Position numbers and translations under genes: made by a program. Positions 53,175-64,000 of a DNA stretch of 64,000 nt are shown one piece after another. Below the pieces are notes generated by a model. The model was not told the origin of the DNA, made no database searches, and saw only the letters and a program-made list of their open reading frames with translations. This DNA comes from Eonycteris spelaea (Eukaryota; Chordata; Mammalia; Chiroptera; Pteropodidae), in NCBI GenBank assembly GCA_003508835.1, contig PUFA01000223.1, forward strand, positions 930,001-994,000, given 5' to 3'. Within the stretch, counting starts at the first letter, position 1, and each line of letters begins with the position of its first letter.

Positions 53175-54429
53175 GATCAAGTGCTTGGAAGTGAAGTGAA
53201 GGATACATGCAGGAAAGTCCATGTGTGTCCACAGAGGGAGCACCCACGACCCCAGCACCCGACCCCGGAGGCAGAGAGCTGGCAGCTCCGCAGAGGCCCC
53301 TGAGGGCCCTCCAGCCCCCGCCCGCCCCTGTTCCCACGGGCCTGGCTTGGTGCAGCCCGGCTCATTCTGCCTGAATCCGCACTTTACGTAACGGCTCTCA
53401 GCCTGCTCTCCATGTCCACGAGCGGGCGGTGTTTTACAACCGCAGATATCACAGCAGAGTAGTCGCCTCTTCCTGGTAGGAGCCAAGTCCCCAAGGCTGG
53501 CCTGCTGTAATCAGGAGAAAATGTTTGTCCTGCTAAATAAACACCGCGCTCTCCATGACGACGCTGGGTAACTGAGGAAAATGTGACCGCGGCTGTCCAA
53601 ACATGGGAGGGAGGGGGCTGGGAGAGGCATGTCTGGGCTTCGCACAGCCCCTCCAGGCCCTGGCTCTGCCTTTTAACACCGCAGACACGGAGCGGCCAGA
53701 TTTAAACAACAATACTGTAAAAATCCCAGCTTCTTGGCTTCAGAGTTCAGGGAGCCGGCCACTTCGGGGCCTGTGAACACTGAGCTGTCCTTATTTCTGT
53801 CTGTCACCCAGGCGGAGCTCTGCACATCCTCAAGGCCCCCAAGGGCGGGAGCCCGCTCCTCCTTGGCATGGCCAGCGGCCTTGACCCCCAGCCATGACTG
53901 GTGACTGCTCACCTGGTCCCTTACTGCTTTGCTCTAGACTTGGAAATACAGCAACTGACTTGCTCCATGTACACACAATGAGCACAGAGAGCTGACAGAG
54001 GCCCCTCAGGGCCTCCAGGGCCACGGCCAGTGCTCAGAGGCCCAACTTTCCGCCAGGGAGGAGCGCAGAGCGTCTGCACAGCTTTGGTACGTGTTTCTAG
54101 TCAGTTCTGCTGAAGACAGTCGTTTTTAAGCGTCACTCGTTTCTTTTGACTAAATGCTCAGCGGTCCTGCCAGCCACTCAATGACCCCACAGAGCCTGGG
54201 GTTTGCTGAAGCCCAAGGAAGTTACACCATCGTTTAAAAGCAGGGGCTTGTCCCCAGGATTTTTTCTGAAAGTTAAGTGCGTGAATGAGAAAGAGCACAA
54301 ATGAAAGGAACCTTTCCTATTTCCTTGTAAGCAGGCAGACGTGCCTCATGGGGACATGCCTCGCAGAGCAACCTCAGGTGGCCCAAAGGTAAGAGCGTGC
54401 CTAGGAATTGACACAAACCTCCATCGCCT

Positions 54430-54540
54430 AATCTGAGCCCCTCTGTACGGATGAGAAAACTGAGGCCTAAAGGGGGGGGGCTGAGTCACCCAGCAGCAGC
54501 CGCTGGCTGGCAGAGAGGCTCTCCCTCTCCCCCCAGCACC
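54430..54540 (-). repeat. MIR SINE fragment
   Basis: 'ggatgagaaaactgaggcctaaag' followed by 'ctgagtcacccagcagcagccg' is the MIR core in reverse orientation, interrupted by a G10 run. Confidence 0.6.
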
Positions 54541-55964
54541 CCAGCCTCCACAGAAAGCCAGGGCTGCGTTAGCTCTGTACCAGTGAATAACACCCAGATG
54601 ACGGTGACAGATAACTGCGAACACCCACGACACCATCCTATGTTGGCATATCACGTAGCTTCCATTTAAAAATAAGTAGTCCCTTTCTCATTTCACCCAG
54701 GCACCTTATGAAAAGTGATTAGCCTTATATTTAAAGACTCGATTACCAATGAAAGCTTTCAGGTAGAGCCGTCCCATTCTCAGCCAAACGTAGCCCGGGC
54801 CCGGACCCCGGGTGGGGGAAGGGGCACCTCTACTCCGCAGCCAGGGAGAAGCCGGTGGCCCCGCTGTGTCTGCCTGGGGTGGGGAGGTGGGGTGAGAGGT
54901 ACTCATGGGGGCTTCTGCCATCGTGCTGTGGCTCCTTCCCCCAAATTCCAGCCTACTCAGGATTCGGGCCTTCACAGAACCTCAGGAGCTCACCCCGACC
55001 CAGATTGAGACCCTCAGGATGATGGGAAGACCCTGCAGACACCCTGAACCCAGGCCTGGCCCTGCCACGGTGTGTGCCAGCAGGTGTCTGGGCCTCGGGT
55101 TCCCCCTCTGTCATGCTAAGAGGTCACCCTGGATGATTTCCAGGGCGCCTTCTGGATCCGTTGTTCTGGGTATGAATCAGCTTCCCAAACTGGTTTCTTC
55201 TGTGTGGGTTACAGAAACCGTGGCAACCGAGTTGTCACCCCTTACCCTGGCCTTCCTGGATGGCTTAGCAGGCTGCTGTGTGGCCCCTGGTCCACGTCTG
55301 GGGCTTGGTAGCCAAAAGACACCCAGAAAGGTGGTTCAATCACTGTTAACACAAACTGGGACCCCTTCTACCCAACCTGGGGCGAGAGAACAGGGGGCCC
55401 AGGGTGGGCACAGGGGGTGAACATAAGGTGGGGCCTTCCTGCCACTCTGCTCGCACGCCCAAGGGGACCCATGGGCGGTCCACGCTGGGCTCTAGACCAG
55501 CGCCCAGCAGTGGTCCTTCCCAGCTGGGGACTTGGCTCTCCAGCCTCAGGGCAGGCAGCCGCACCCCCAGGGGCCCTCTGTGTTCCCAGGGACAGCCGCA
55601 GTGCCCCGTGGCCGCCTTGGCCTCCCCGCCCCCTCCCTTGAGGAGAGGGAGGGCGCATTTAACAACTTGGCTGGAGTCACTCAGCAGCTCTCTGAGCGCG
55701 GGGAACCCCTGGAAATCTCAGTGTCTTGATCTGCGAAATGGGGAGAACGGTTTCAAGCTGAGAAGGAGTGGAAGGGCCCAGGAAACGCGGTCGGCCTCGG
55801 TGGGCCAGAGCAACGGCCGCCGTGGCCCGGAGCCCGGCCGCCGGAGCCTAGACCCGCCCGCCCGGGGCCCGCGCCGGCCGGGGCGGTTACGTAACCGGCG
55901 AGCCGGGCGCCGGGCGACAGTGGGCGTCCCAGCCCGGCGCCCGTGCTCCCCGCCGCGCACTCAC

Positions 55965-56105
55965 CTGGCTTGTCCGCGTCCTCGCCTGTCCGCCGGCCCG
56001 TCCGCGCTCCGTCCACGCTCCGTCCTCCGACCCCGCGCGTGGCCGCAGCCGCCGAGAGCAGCGCGTAGACAGCCGGGCCGCTCGCCTCCGCCGCCGCCGC
56101 TGACG
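55965..56105 (-). other. PER2: PER2 exon 1 (5' UTR)
   Basis: A strong donor, CCAG|GTGAGT (GT at 55964-55963), ends a GC-rich non-coding exon just downstream of the conserved E'-box. The 5' border at about 56105 is inferred from the spacing of the E'-box and start site known in mouse. Confidence 0.75.
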
Positions 56106-56126
56106 AGCCGCTGTCACATAGTGGAA

Positions 56127-56132
56127 AACGTG
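56127..56132 (-). promoter_or_regulatory. PER2: PER2 E'-box CACGTT
   Basis: On the minus strand TCACGTTTTCCACTATGTGA matches the conserved non-canonical E-box region next to the mouse Per2 start site. CLOCK:BMAL1 binds it and it is sufficient for Per2 rhythmicity in mouse. Confidence 0.88.
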
Positions 56133-56162
56133 ACCGCGCGTGCCGCGCCCGCCCCCGGCGCC

Positions 56163-56236
56163 CTCCATTGGCCGCGGGGCTGCCTTATTTGCATACCAGG
56201 GAGCCGGGCCTGCGAGCACCGCGCGTCCATTGGCCG
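56163..56236 (-). promoter_or_regulatory. PER2: PER2 proximal promoter: duplicated CCAAT boxes and octamer
   Basis: Two copies of TCCATTGGCCGCGG (plus strand; CCAAT on minus at 56171-56167 and 56233-56229) flank an octamer ATGCAAAT at 56194-56187 (minus). No TATA box. The two CCAAT blocks are nearly identical over 13 bases. Confidence 0.7.
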
Positions 56237-56254
56237 CGGTGCCCGTCACTCTCT

Positions 56255-56262
56255 TTACATAA
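56255..56262 (-). promoter_or_regulatory. PER2: PER2 D-box TTATGTAA
   Basis: An exact TTATGTAA on the minus strand about 150 bp upstream of the start. D-boxes bind DBP/TEF/HLF activators and the repressor E4BP4 and are known in Per2 promoters. Confidence 0.8.
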
Positions 56263-56542
56263 GACGCACATGGAACTCCATGTTCACCGCGTCGGTTCCT
56301 CAATGAAGACGCGGCGCGCTCGTGCCCCCCTGCTCGTCCTCCTGAGTGGTCCCTTCCACTTCCGGCCTCGGCGCCTTCCATTCAAGACGGCTCGCGTCCG
56401 CCGGCTCGGGGAGCCCAGAGTGGCGCGTACCACCGCGGGGTGGGGGAGCGGGGCGCGGGGCGCGGACCGGCTCCTGCGCTTCTAGCCCTGCCCTCCCCGC
56501 AGACGGACTCCCGCGGAAGCCCAGGCCCCGGAGGCTGCCACC

Positions 56543-56704
56543 ATGGGCGACAGGCCGGAGGCGCGTCTCTGGAGGACATCTTTCATTCACACATTCACAT
56601 TCATGCATTTGCCCGCTCTTATTCATTCACTGCTAGGCAACGAAGCTGCCCAGGGGACCAAAGCAAGACGGCCCTGCAGGAGCTCCCGGCACACGCCCAC
56701 CTAG
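56543..56704 (+). other. Short ORF (53 codons) with optimal Kozak context, divergent from PER2
   Basis: GCCACCATGG at 56537-56546 gives a textbook initiation context; the frame ends at TAG 56702-56704. It lies about 440 bp from the PER2 start on the other strand. A CCCTCCCCGCAG acceptor-like string stands at about 56490-56502. The later half runs into a simple ATTCATTC-like sequence, and no homology is recognised, so coding status is doubtful. Confidence 0.2.
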
Positions 56705-57737
56705 GCCACCAAGGTTAGCATTTGTCCCAGATCTGCCAGGACGGTCAGCTTCCAAGTGGCTTTTCTTATTTTTGAGATCATGTGTCCAATTTTAGGTTCA
56801 AGATATAGGATCGTTTTTACTATGGGAGGTACAAATGAAATAAACGATTTTGTCCCTGCCCCCAACCACATCATTAGGCACAAAGGATTTGAGAAGAGAA
56901 CTTAAAACGCTGAATTGGGCATTGCGGATCGTAAGTAAGGCTGGAGTTATCCCCAGAGGCTTCATGCTGAAGGCAGCACCTGAAGAGCTGGGAAAGGAGG
57001 CACAAGCCACAGAGACACAGGAGCTGGGGGCCCCTGGGACAGAGCACGGGGCCCTGGAGCACCTCTGCTGAGTCCACCTGTTCTTTCAGTAAACATTGTT
57101 TGAGGTGTGTCAAATCCCCAGGCTCTTGTCTAAGGTGCTGAGAGAGACCAGCTAGAGGGTGAGACATCGGTAGGACATGGAACAGCATGCAGGCTCCAAG
57201 GCAGCTCAGCTGCATCAGGCTCTGAAACACAGGGTCTGATAGGGGAGGCGAGGCCGGCAGGGCTCTGTGGGGCCGAGAGGGCACGAGCTATCCAAGAAGC
57301 TGGTGCCTGTAGCGTCTCCCTCCAAGAGTCCCGTTCTTCCCGGGCTCTCCTGGGGACCAGGGCTGGGAAGGTAGAAAGATCTCGTAGCCTGCAGGCAAAC
57401 TAAGCTGCCAGTTCCCAAAGCCAAATGCACATTCAGGAATCCCTGCTTGCCAGCCACCTCTTTCTCTCTCCCTGACAAGGTATGTTTGCAACTGCCCCAG
57501 GTACAGATGCAAACCGGGGCAAATGCCAAGTTCATCGGGGCAAGCCTTCCCACATAAGCCCTGGGAGGCCAGCTGTGTGGCTCACACTCCACTGTGAGAG
57601 TGTCCCCTCCTGTTTCTCTGACAAGGACACCTGGATACACTCCCCGCCTCCCTCCCCCCCCCCACACACATACGCCAAGCAAATCCAGGCTCAGCTGCAC
57701 AGACACACCCCAAAACCCTTTGTTTCTTCATACTCAT

Positions 57738-57745
57738 TGACGTCA
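57738..57745. promoter_or_regulatory. PER2: Perfect CRE TGACGTCA upstream of PER2
   Basis: Palindromic TTGACGTCAA about 1.63 kb upstream of the start. A CRE at about -1.6 kb is described for mouse Per2, so position and sequence agree. A TTCCGGAA palindrome follows at about 57763-57770. Confidence 0.75.
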
Positions 57746-60219
57746 ATGCTGAGCTCCATTGTTCCGGAAACAAGAGTAAACAGACAGCTAATCCACATGG
57801 ACAGACATTCTCCTGTTCAACCTGCCTTGGTCTCGCTCCACATTCAGTCTGCAGCCTAATGTTACATTTCCACCCTAAATTTAGCTTTTTCTGTGTTGAT
57901 GCTGAAAATATTGAAATCGACTATTTTAGAAAGTAAATGTTGTGGCCTCTAGAACTCTTTGGAACTAATCTATTTTCAGTGTCTCACAGCTAGGTTTTCC
58001 CTCTCGCCATTGGAAACATGCACGCACTCCCCAGGCATTTATCGGCACCTGGGCACGAGGGGTGTGCAAACGATGGTTTCAACGGATCCTTCACTTGTCG
58101 GGAGTCTGCAAAGTAGAAGGGGGGATGAGGCAGGTTGGGCAGCAATTTCGTCTAAGTTGGGGTGTAAGTCCTGGGAGAACAGGACAAACCAGGGCAGACG
58201 CAGGTCAATAGGAGAATGCCCCAGGCCAATATGGTCAGCCTACACTGATCTGAGAATGTCTTAGAATTAGCTGTCGCCTCTAGCACGGAGCTCCCAGCCA
58301 GGCAGATTGCCGCTGGCACTGGGGGAGGCAAGGCTGGCAAGAAGGAAGTCTGGGGGAGGGGGTGGTGAGCCAGGTCCCCAGCTGCCTAAGGAATGCTCTC
58401 CTGGGAGGAGCTGGCCTCTGGTCTCAGCCTTCGCCCTGCCTCCTAGCCAAAGGGCTGCTCTGTGCCTGTCCGCAGTCTATTTCCACTACCCTATTTCCTC
58501 CGGGGGCCTGGCCTGAGTGAGCCTGCTTGCCTGTGCCTGCCCGCTACCTGGCAGGCCCCTGTGCGCCTGGGCCTCCATGTCCTTGTCAGGCCTCTAGCTG
58601 GCTCTGTCAGTCACTCATGTACTCAGTCAGCCAGCTGTTTCCTGGCAACTACTATGTGACAGGCATTGAGCTGGCCACTGTTTCCTCTTCTTGGGGATCA
58701 CACGGCTTGTGGGTCCACAGCTGGGGGCAGCGTATCCTCTCTAAGGAGACAGAGGGGTTGCCGTCGGTCTTGTCTTCCAGCTGCAGAGCCCCCTTCCTGG
58801 GTCCAGGGCCACTCAAGGTGAAAATGCCTGACTCTGAGCCTCACCCTCCAGCCCCCCTCACCCCTGGAACTGGTGCACGGCGGCTCAACACACCTGCCCG
58901 GAGCGGGGCACAGTGGCAGCCCCTGGCAGGGACAACCTCAGCCAGCCCTCAGAGGTGCACCCATAGGCAAGAGCAGCCGCATGCTGGGTCTGTAGACAGT
59001 GGGGGACAAGACCTGCCCACCCCTCGTGGTCGGGAAGGCCTGGAGCCAGACAGCGGTCAAGGGGCAGCTGCCTCTGCCCGGATGTGAGGTGGTCTGTGGA
59101 CCAGTGGAGAGAAGCCATCTTTACTGTGTGCTAGCCACCTGCGAGAGGGGCTTTTTGGTTTTTAAACCAAGTACAGATCCAGAGAAGGCCGTTGGTGGTT
59201 CTGGAGACTGCGGGTGTTGTGTGCCCCAGGGAGTCACAGGCAGCGGCGAAGGCACGGGCTCCGTCCTCCTCCCCTATCCCTGGGGAAGGCACCTGGAAAG
59301 GAGCTGGCTTGCCCGGCTCAGTGCGGCTTGGCCTGGAGTGTCACGTGTCCCCGCTGTCCCTCCACGAAAGGCAGTCTCAGCGTCACGGTGTGGTGGCCTG
59401 GGCTGGCTCTCCAGTTCCCTGTCGGTCAGAGGTGGCGAGTGGACAGCCTGGCCCTGTTCTCGCTCTGAGGGAAGAAGTGCTCCATACTTCACTGCGAAGC
59501 CCGTGAGCCTCAGGTGCTTAGTTCTTCACGGCCGTCCTTTGTCCGATGGCTGTCCTTCTATTACGCTTTACTTAGTCTGCTGAGAGCTTTTTATAACTCA
59601 TACATTGATGCCATGGGCTTTCAATCTGTGGCAATGATTATTTTAAAATACTCCCCTGAAATAAATCTGATTTATTTATTATGGATCTGCAAAGAATTTA
59701 AAGTCACACAGCTTTGTCTCTCGTATATGACCCGGGATAGACTTGCTTGATTGTTATTGTATCTGAAAACAAAAACGTAAGATTAGCACCCAGGTCTCTG
59801 CCCTCCTTATGCTGTGAGTGTTCCCTTTATTGCCACAGGAAGCCAACGGTTAGTGTGCGCCTCACTGACCTATGTGATCAGTTTTCCAAATAAAAGGCAT
59901 GGTTTTCACCGGAGCCAAAAAACTGCTACCCCATCACTTGAGGAAGAATTAAATGTCAAACTTCTTGGTTACGAGCCATTCATTGAAAAACCGAGGATTT
60001 CACTGAGGAGGGCTGTGCCCTTGGTGGGGGAGGGGGCGGGCTGTGGGCCAGTTGAGTAGCGGTCAGATCTTTGCCTCGGCACCTTGAGGGCGGAGGTGTG
60101 GGTCAGGTCTTCTGGCCCCTGGAGGCTTGAGCCCCTTCCCACAGCTTCCGGGTTGCCTTCTGGGTCTCTTCACTCTCTCAGTGGGGCCGAGGAATGGCAG
60201 CTTGTCAGTGAGAGCCCCT

Positions 60220-60327
60220 GTGTCCGAGGTGACGCCTGTGTTCGAGGTGACCCCAATGTCTGAGGTGACCCCACTGTCCAAGGTGACACCCATGTCTGAG
60301 ACGACACCCATGTCCGAGGTGACCCTT
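60220..60327. repeat. 18-bp minisatellite, six copies
   Basis: Exactly 108 bp of six imperfect units of the type GTGTCCGAGGTGACNCCN. Because 18 is a multiple of three, one plus-strand frame reads as a repeated (M/V)SEVTP hexapeptide, but no gene context supports translation. Confidence 0.9.
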
Positions 60328-63300
60328 TCTTCAGAGGCCGGCAGGATCTCTCATCGGTTGGTGTGTCATCCAGCTCGTCTTCGGCCCTTGTCACGTTCTG
60401 CCTGGTGTGCGTCCCCCAAGGCTGTCACCCGGCTTGGTTCCGCCAGCACTGCTGCTGGTGCTAAGGGGTGCCCAGTGGGCACCCCCAGCCCTGGCTGTCC
60501 CGGGGCAGTGTCAGGAATTGGGGACTGGCAAGGCCTCCCTGTCCGGATGCCTCCTTCAGGGCCGAGGCTCACAGCGGGCACGGACCTCAGGGCGGATGGC
60601 CACGGTCCCGCACGTGCTCAGTGGGCACCTCGTGCACGTCCTCCTCACCGCGCTGCTGGGCACGTGCGCGTCCCTGCCGCTTTGTAAAAGACGCCTGACC
60701 TCACGGCACAGTGGGAACCGCGTGGGGCTGCGCCACGTCCCCGAGGGCAGGCAGCCTTGTCTGCAGCATGATCCTGTGGCCGCCCTCCCCGCCCCGCCCC
60801 TGTGGAGCCTGGGAACCAGGTGACCAGAGGCCAAACTCCAGTGTCCCTCCCATGCCCAGAACATTCTCGCCACCCAAAGTCTACCTCGGCGGCGTGCGTG
60901 GCTGCCAGGCGCTCCCGGCACCGCCCCCTCCCGTTCAAACTCACACAGGCCCTCGGGCGCGGATGGCAGGGTGTGAGCCTCTCTCGTGGGCCGTGTCCCC
61001 CATTCGTGCACGGCCACACCGCCCCTCAGGGCCTCTCGGGGCCCGCGCCTTCTGCCCCAGCCTCTGCCCCTCAGTGACCCTCCGGTAGACCCTGCCCTGT
61101 GTGTCCTTGATTGCCGGCTTCTCTTTGGAGACCAGTATGGACAAAAATGCCACTTGTCCCCAGACCAAGGCCTTTTGAAAGCAACAGAGGGTCTGACGGG
61201 GCCTCTGTGGGGTGGGAGGCGACCTTTCTGCGGGGGGTGACGGCCACCGGGCTGAGTTGCAAAGGCCGGAGCCGGCGTAGCTGTGGACCGCGGCAGCCTC
61301 GAGGCACGCGGTGGCGCCGTGAGGGAGCGGAGCCGCTGTGCCCCCTCCTGCTCCTCATCCACAGCCTGGCCCTAGGGGGAGGAGGAAGGGGAAGCAGGGG
61401 ACCCCCTCCCCGCCCATGGTGCCAGGAGGCTGCTGTGGCCCCAGGTTGCACAGGCGTGAGTGTGGGGGTGCTCAGAGGACAGACGGCTGCCCCCCGGCAT
61501 GGTGCCCCAGCACCGGGCCCCTCAGGGAGCCTGGATGGTGTGTCTGCACGGTGGAGGGGCCCGAGGGTGCTGCCGAGCAGAGCAAGTGGCAGGTGGGGGG
61601 CGGGCAGGCCAGGGCCCCGCCGCGGGGTCGGTGGTCTGGGCCGGCTGGCAGTCCCGCTGAGTCTGGGACCGGGCGCTCAGGGGAATTTAGCACACACATC
61701 CCGGGGGAGTTCCCTGAGAACCTGGACCAGGAGACTCCGCGGAGGCCACGGGCAACCCCGAGAGAACCTGTGGGAACCCAGAGAGAGCCCTGACCACGGG
61801 CCCCGGACTCGGAAGACGCTGGATGACTTAATGCAGGCGAGGCCTCCACGGCGCCCTGACCTTGGCCTTGCGCCGTGACCTTGGCCTTGCTCCTCCAGGC
61901 GGAGGTGCTGCTGGGGGGGAACGGTCCCCCAGACCTCTGCCAGCGACAGCAAAGGGAAGCAAGGACAGGACAGAACTGGCCCCCTTCCCGAACTGTGCGC
62001 CTATGCCTTGGGAACAAGGGGTGGCAGGAAGGACAACGATGGCCTGCCAAGCCCCATGCGGGGAAGAGCGACGAGGGGGCCCGTGGCCACGGCAGGTCAG
62101 CGACTGTTGTGAGAGGGAGTGTAGTGGGGGGGGGGGCGGGAGGAGCAAGACAGTGGAACTGGGAGGTGGGACAAGCCGAGGGCTGGGGTCAGGGCACCCC
62201 GGGAGCACAGGGCCGGTCACTCTCTCCTCTGCGGTCCACCCTGCCTGGCTTCCTGCCCCTCAGAGGGTACTGCTGGGGAGCTGGCAGGCCACATTCTGAC
62301 AACGCAGACGCGGGCGTCTGAAGGAAGCTCCCGTGGCTGCGAGACCAGTGCCGGCCGGCCGTCCCTGTACCCCACTTGAGCCCTTCAGACCAGCAGAACG
62401 AGGTCCCGTGCCCTCTGCTCCCTCCCGGGGTCACAGACTGTGTGCTCCAGTCCCTGTACGCTGGCAACGGGAGGAGTCGTACAGCCCCCCATTTGCTGGA
62501 CCTGGAGCCCAGGGTCTGTCACCGACAGCCCAAGAAAGGCCACTGTCATGAATGCTCCTGGGGTCCTTCCCATGTCCCCTCAGTGGGCATGGCAGAGCAG
62601 GCCTGAGGCGTACCCGGCGGGAGGCAGGAGGCAGGACAGAACCAGCTGACCAATGAATGCCTTGCCCTCTGCCCTCTGGTCTTTCACTCAGCCAGCCCGG
62701 AGGAGCCCCACGGGGCCGAGCATGTGCACGTGCTGAGCGTCTGCTTCGCCCCACGTGGCTCGCTGGGAGTGGCGGCCAGCAGGGACAGGCCTCGTCCGTG
62801 TTCTCGCACATCCTTGGCTCTCGCTGGCCTGGCCTTGCACCTCCTGAGGGAGCATCTGCTCTCCAGCCTGTCCCCGGCCCGTTTTCCAGAGAGCCGAAAT
62901 GGAGAGGCGGACCCGAAAGCGGGCCCTCAGGGGCTCCCTTCGGAACCGCACTGCCCACCTGTCACCAAGCCACAGGGGCCCCCTTCCTAGTGGTAAGTGT
63001 GTGGGGATAACGGGGGTTCAGCCACGGCCTAGTTGGGGAAGGTTCTTGAGCTAGGAATGGTGTTATTTTTTTACGGGAGGCAGCCTGCACTCTCATCGCG
63101 GGGTTCTCATAGCTACGAAGGAGACCAACGGTGGTCACGGCTGGACGGGCCCCTGCGCCAAGGTCAGAAGTAGGATAGGGCGTGCCCCGGGGCCGTGGAT
63201 GCGGGCGGCCCGGCAGGCGAGCCGAGAATTTCAGTTCCCAGGAGCCTCTTAGCTGGCAGAAGCAGCCCCTCTTTCCCTGCAGGGGACAGGTGGTCCTCCC

Positions 63301-64000
63301 TGGACGCCTCGCCCGGAGCCTGTGCTGAGGGCAGGTCTCAGCCCGGGCAGAGCAGGGAATGTGGGGGCCCCCAGGGAGAACGCCCTACATGCTGAGGGAA
63401 AGCAGGCCTGGCTAACCCGTGCCAGCAGGACCCGAGGGTCACACGTGGCTCTCAGCGTGTGGCAGGACTGGTGGCCAGAGGAGCGCTCACTGCGACGCGC
63501 ACGGACTCGGACGTCCGTGTTTCGGCCCCGGGAGCTGGCCCTGGCCGCTTCCGGGACGCCTCCCGTGCCAGCAGCGGCGTGGTGACTGGCCCCCTGACGC
63601 GGGGACAAGATGAGCCGCCTTCGCCCGTCTGCGGTGTAAGTTCCCCACCGCGGCAAGGCCGAGGCGCCAGCGGAGGCCTCGTCACCCAGCCTGGGTCCCG
63701 GTGGCCAGCATCGGCGTCTCCTCAGACAGGAGAGTTACAGGGAGAAACGGGTCTCCCCAAGTTCGACACCTAGGAGACGATTTTTCCAAACCCTTTGTTT
63801 AGAAGATTTAAGAGGCACCGTTGCTGCCAACGAATCGCAACACCGTGTCGTTGTGGAGATGGGGGGGGGCAGCGGCGTCTGCAGAGTTCGCCATGAGCCG
63901 GCGCTCGCTGGGCACGTGCAGCGGCTCTCGCGGTTCGTGGCGGGGGGTGCGTGTCCTCACTCAGGGCACTGCCGCTCTTCCAACTGTAGAACCCACCGAC

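Larger units (their letters stand above)
47285..55964 (-). other. PER2: PER2 intron 1
   Basis: About 8.7 kb. It holds a MIR near 48520-48720, a pair of inverted repeats (51064-51276 and 52944-53174), a MIR near 54430-54540 and a MIR near 55670-55760. No extra exon recognised. Confidence 0.7.
55780..56480. promoter_or_regulatory. PER2: PER2 CpG island
   Basis: CpG-dense stretch covering exon 1, the first part of intron 1 and the proximal promoter. Confidence 0.75.
56720..64000. other. Region upstream of PER2, no gene recognised
   Basis: Contains the CRE at 57738, an AT-rich stretch at 59500-59960, a minisatellite at 60220-60327 and GC-rich sequence from 60.3 kb on. In human the next gene on this side is TRAF3IP1, which starts about 30 kb away; none of its exons was seen here. 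Confidence 0.6.

Noticed and set aside
55404..56306. A 300-codon plus-strand frame over PER2 exon 1
   Set aside because: It crosses the PER2 promoter and 5' UTR in antisense, is Arg/Pro-rich and has no domain.
60220..60327. CRISPR array
   Set aside because: Direct 18-bp tandem units without unique spacers, in a mammalian genome.
62700..62790. Exon of a WD-repeat gene
   Set aside because: A single weak motif with no splice sites or neighbouring repeats; left as a low-interest finding only.

Overview
The window is nuclear DNA from a placental mammal. It holds the conserved block ILKAP - HES6 - PER2, all three on the minus strand, the same order and orientation as human 2q37.3. Vertebrate-type splice sites, CpG-island promoters and old mammalian repeats (MIR, L2, MaLR/MLT1-type LTRs, L1M 3' ends) support this. 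I see no Alu, rodent B1/B2 or other SINE that would fix the order; one L1-type 3' tail near 1.85 kb resembles laurasiatherian L1 ends, so Laurasiatheria is a weak guess.

Layout, left to right. 1-3529 is intron 1 of ILKAP (protein phosphatase 2C family), whose first coding exon lies at 3534-3588 in a CpG island. From about 4.1 to 15.4 kb is intergenic DNA rich in old repeats, with a second CpG island near 12-12.8 kb for which I find no gene. HES6 (bHLH-Orange repressor) is complete in four exons, 17117 down to 16022, with a TATA-box promoter near 17.25 kb. About 17.5-21.3 kb is GC-rich intergenic DNA. PER2, the core clock repressor, fills 21.3-56.1 kb; all 23 exons can be placed, from the untranslated first exon to a poly(A) signal at 21.34 kb. 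Its promoter keeps a CACGTT E'-box, a TTATGTAA D-box, two CCAAT boxes, an octamer and, about 1.6 kb upstream, a perfect TGACGTCA CRE. From 56.5 to 64 kb I see no convincing gene, only an 18-bp minisatellite, a short ORF with a strong Kozak context and simple repeats.

The most notable observation is in the coding exons. Splice sites and most exons of PER2 and HES6 are intact and strongly conserved, yet both genes carry small frameshifts as assembled: five affected places or more in PER2 (exons 2, 5, 16 and 19) and two in HES6 (exons 1 and 4). Nearly all look like losses of one base, several in short runs of C or G. Read literally, PER2 would stop in exon 3, and HES6 would lose its bHLH frame and its WRPW tail. 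Because two unrelated genes show the same kind of lesion while everything else is preserved, uncorrected deletion errors in the assembly are the likeliest cause; real decay of both genes is the alternative.

Functionally, PER2 (with CRY) represses CLOCK:BMAL1 and is driven by its E'-box, D-box and CRE; HES6 is an independent neural/myogenic differentiation factor, and ILKAP is a nuclear/cytosolic phosphatase.
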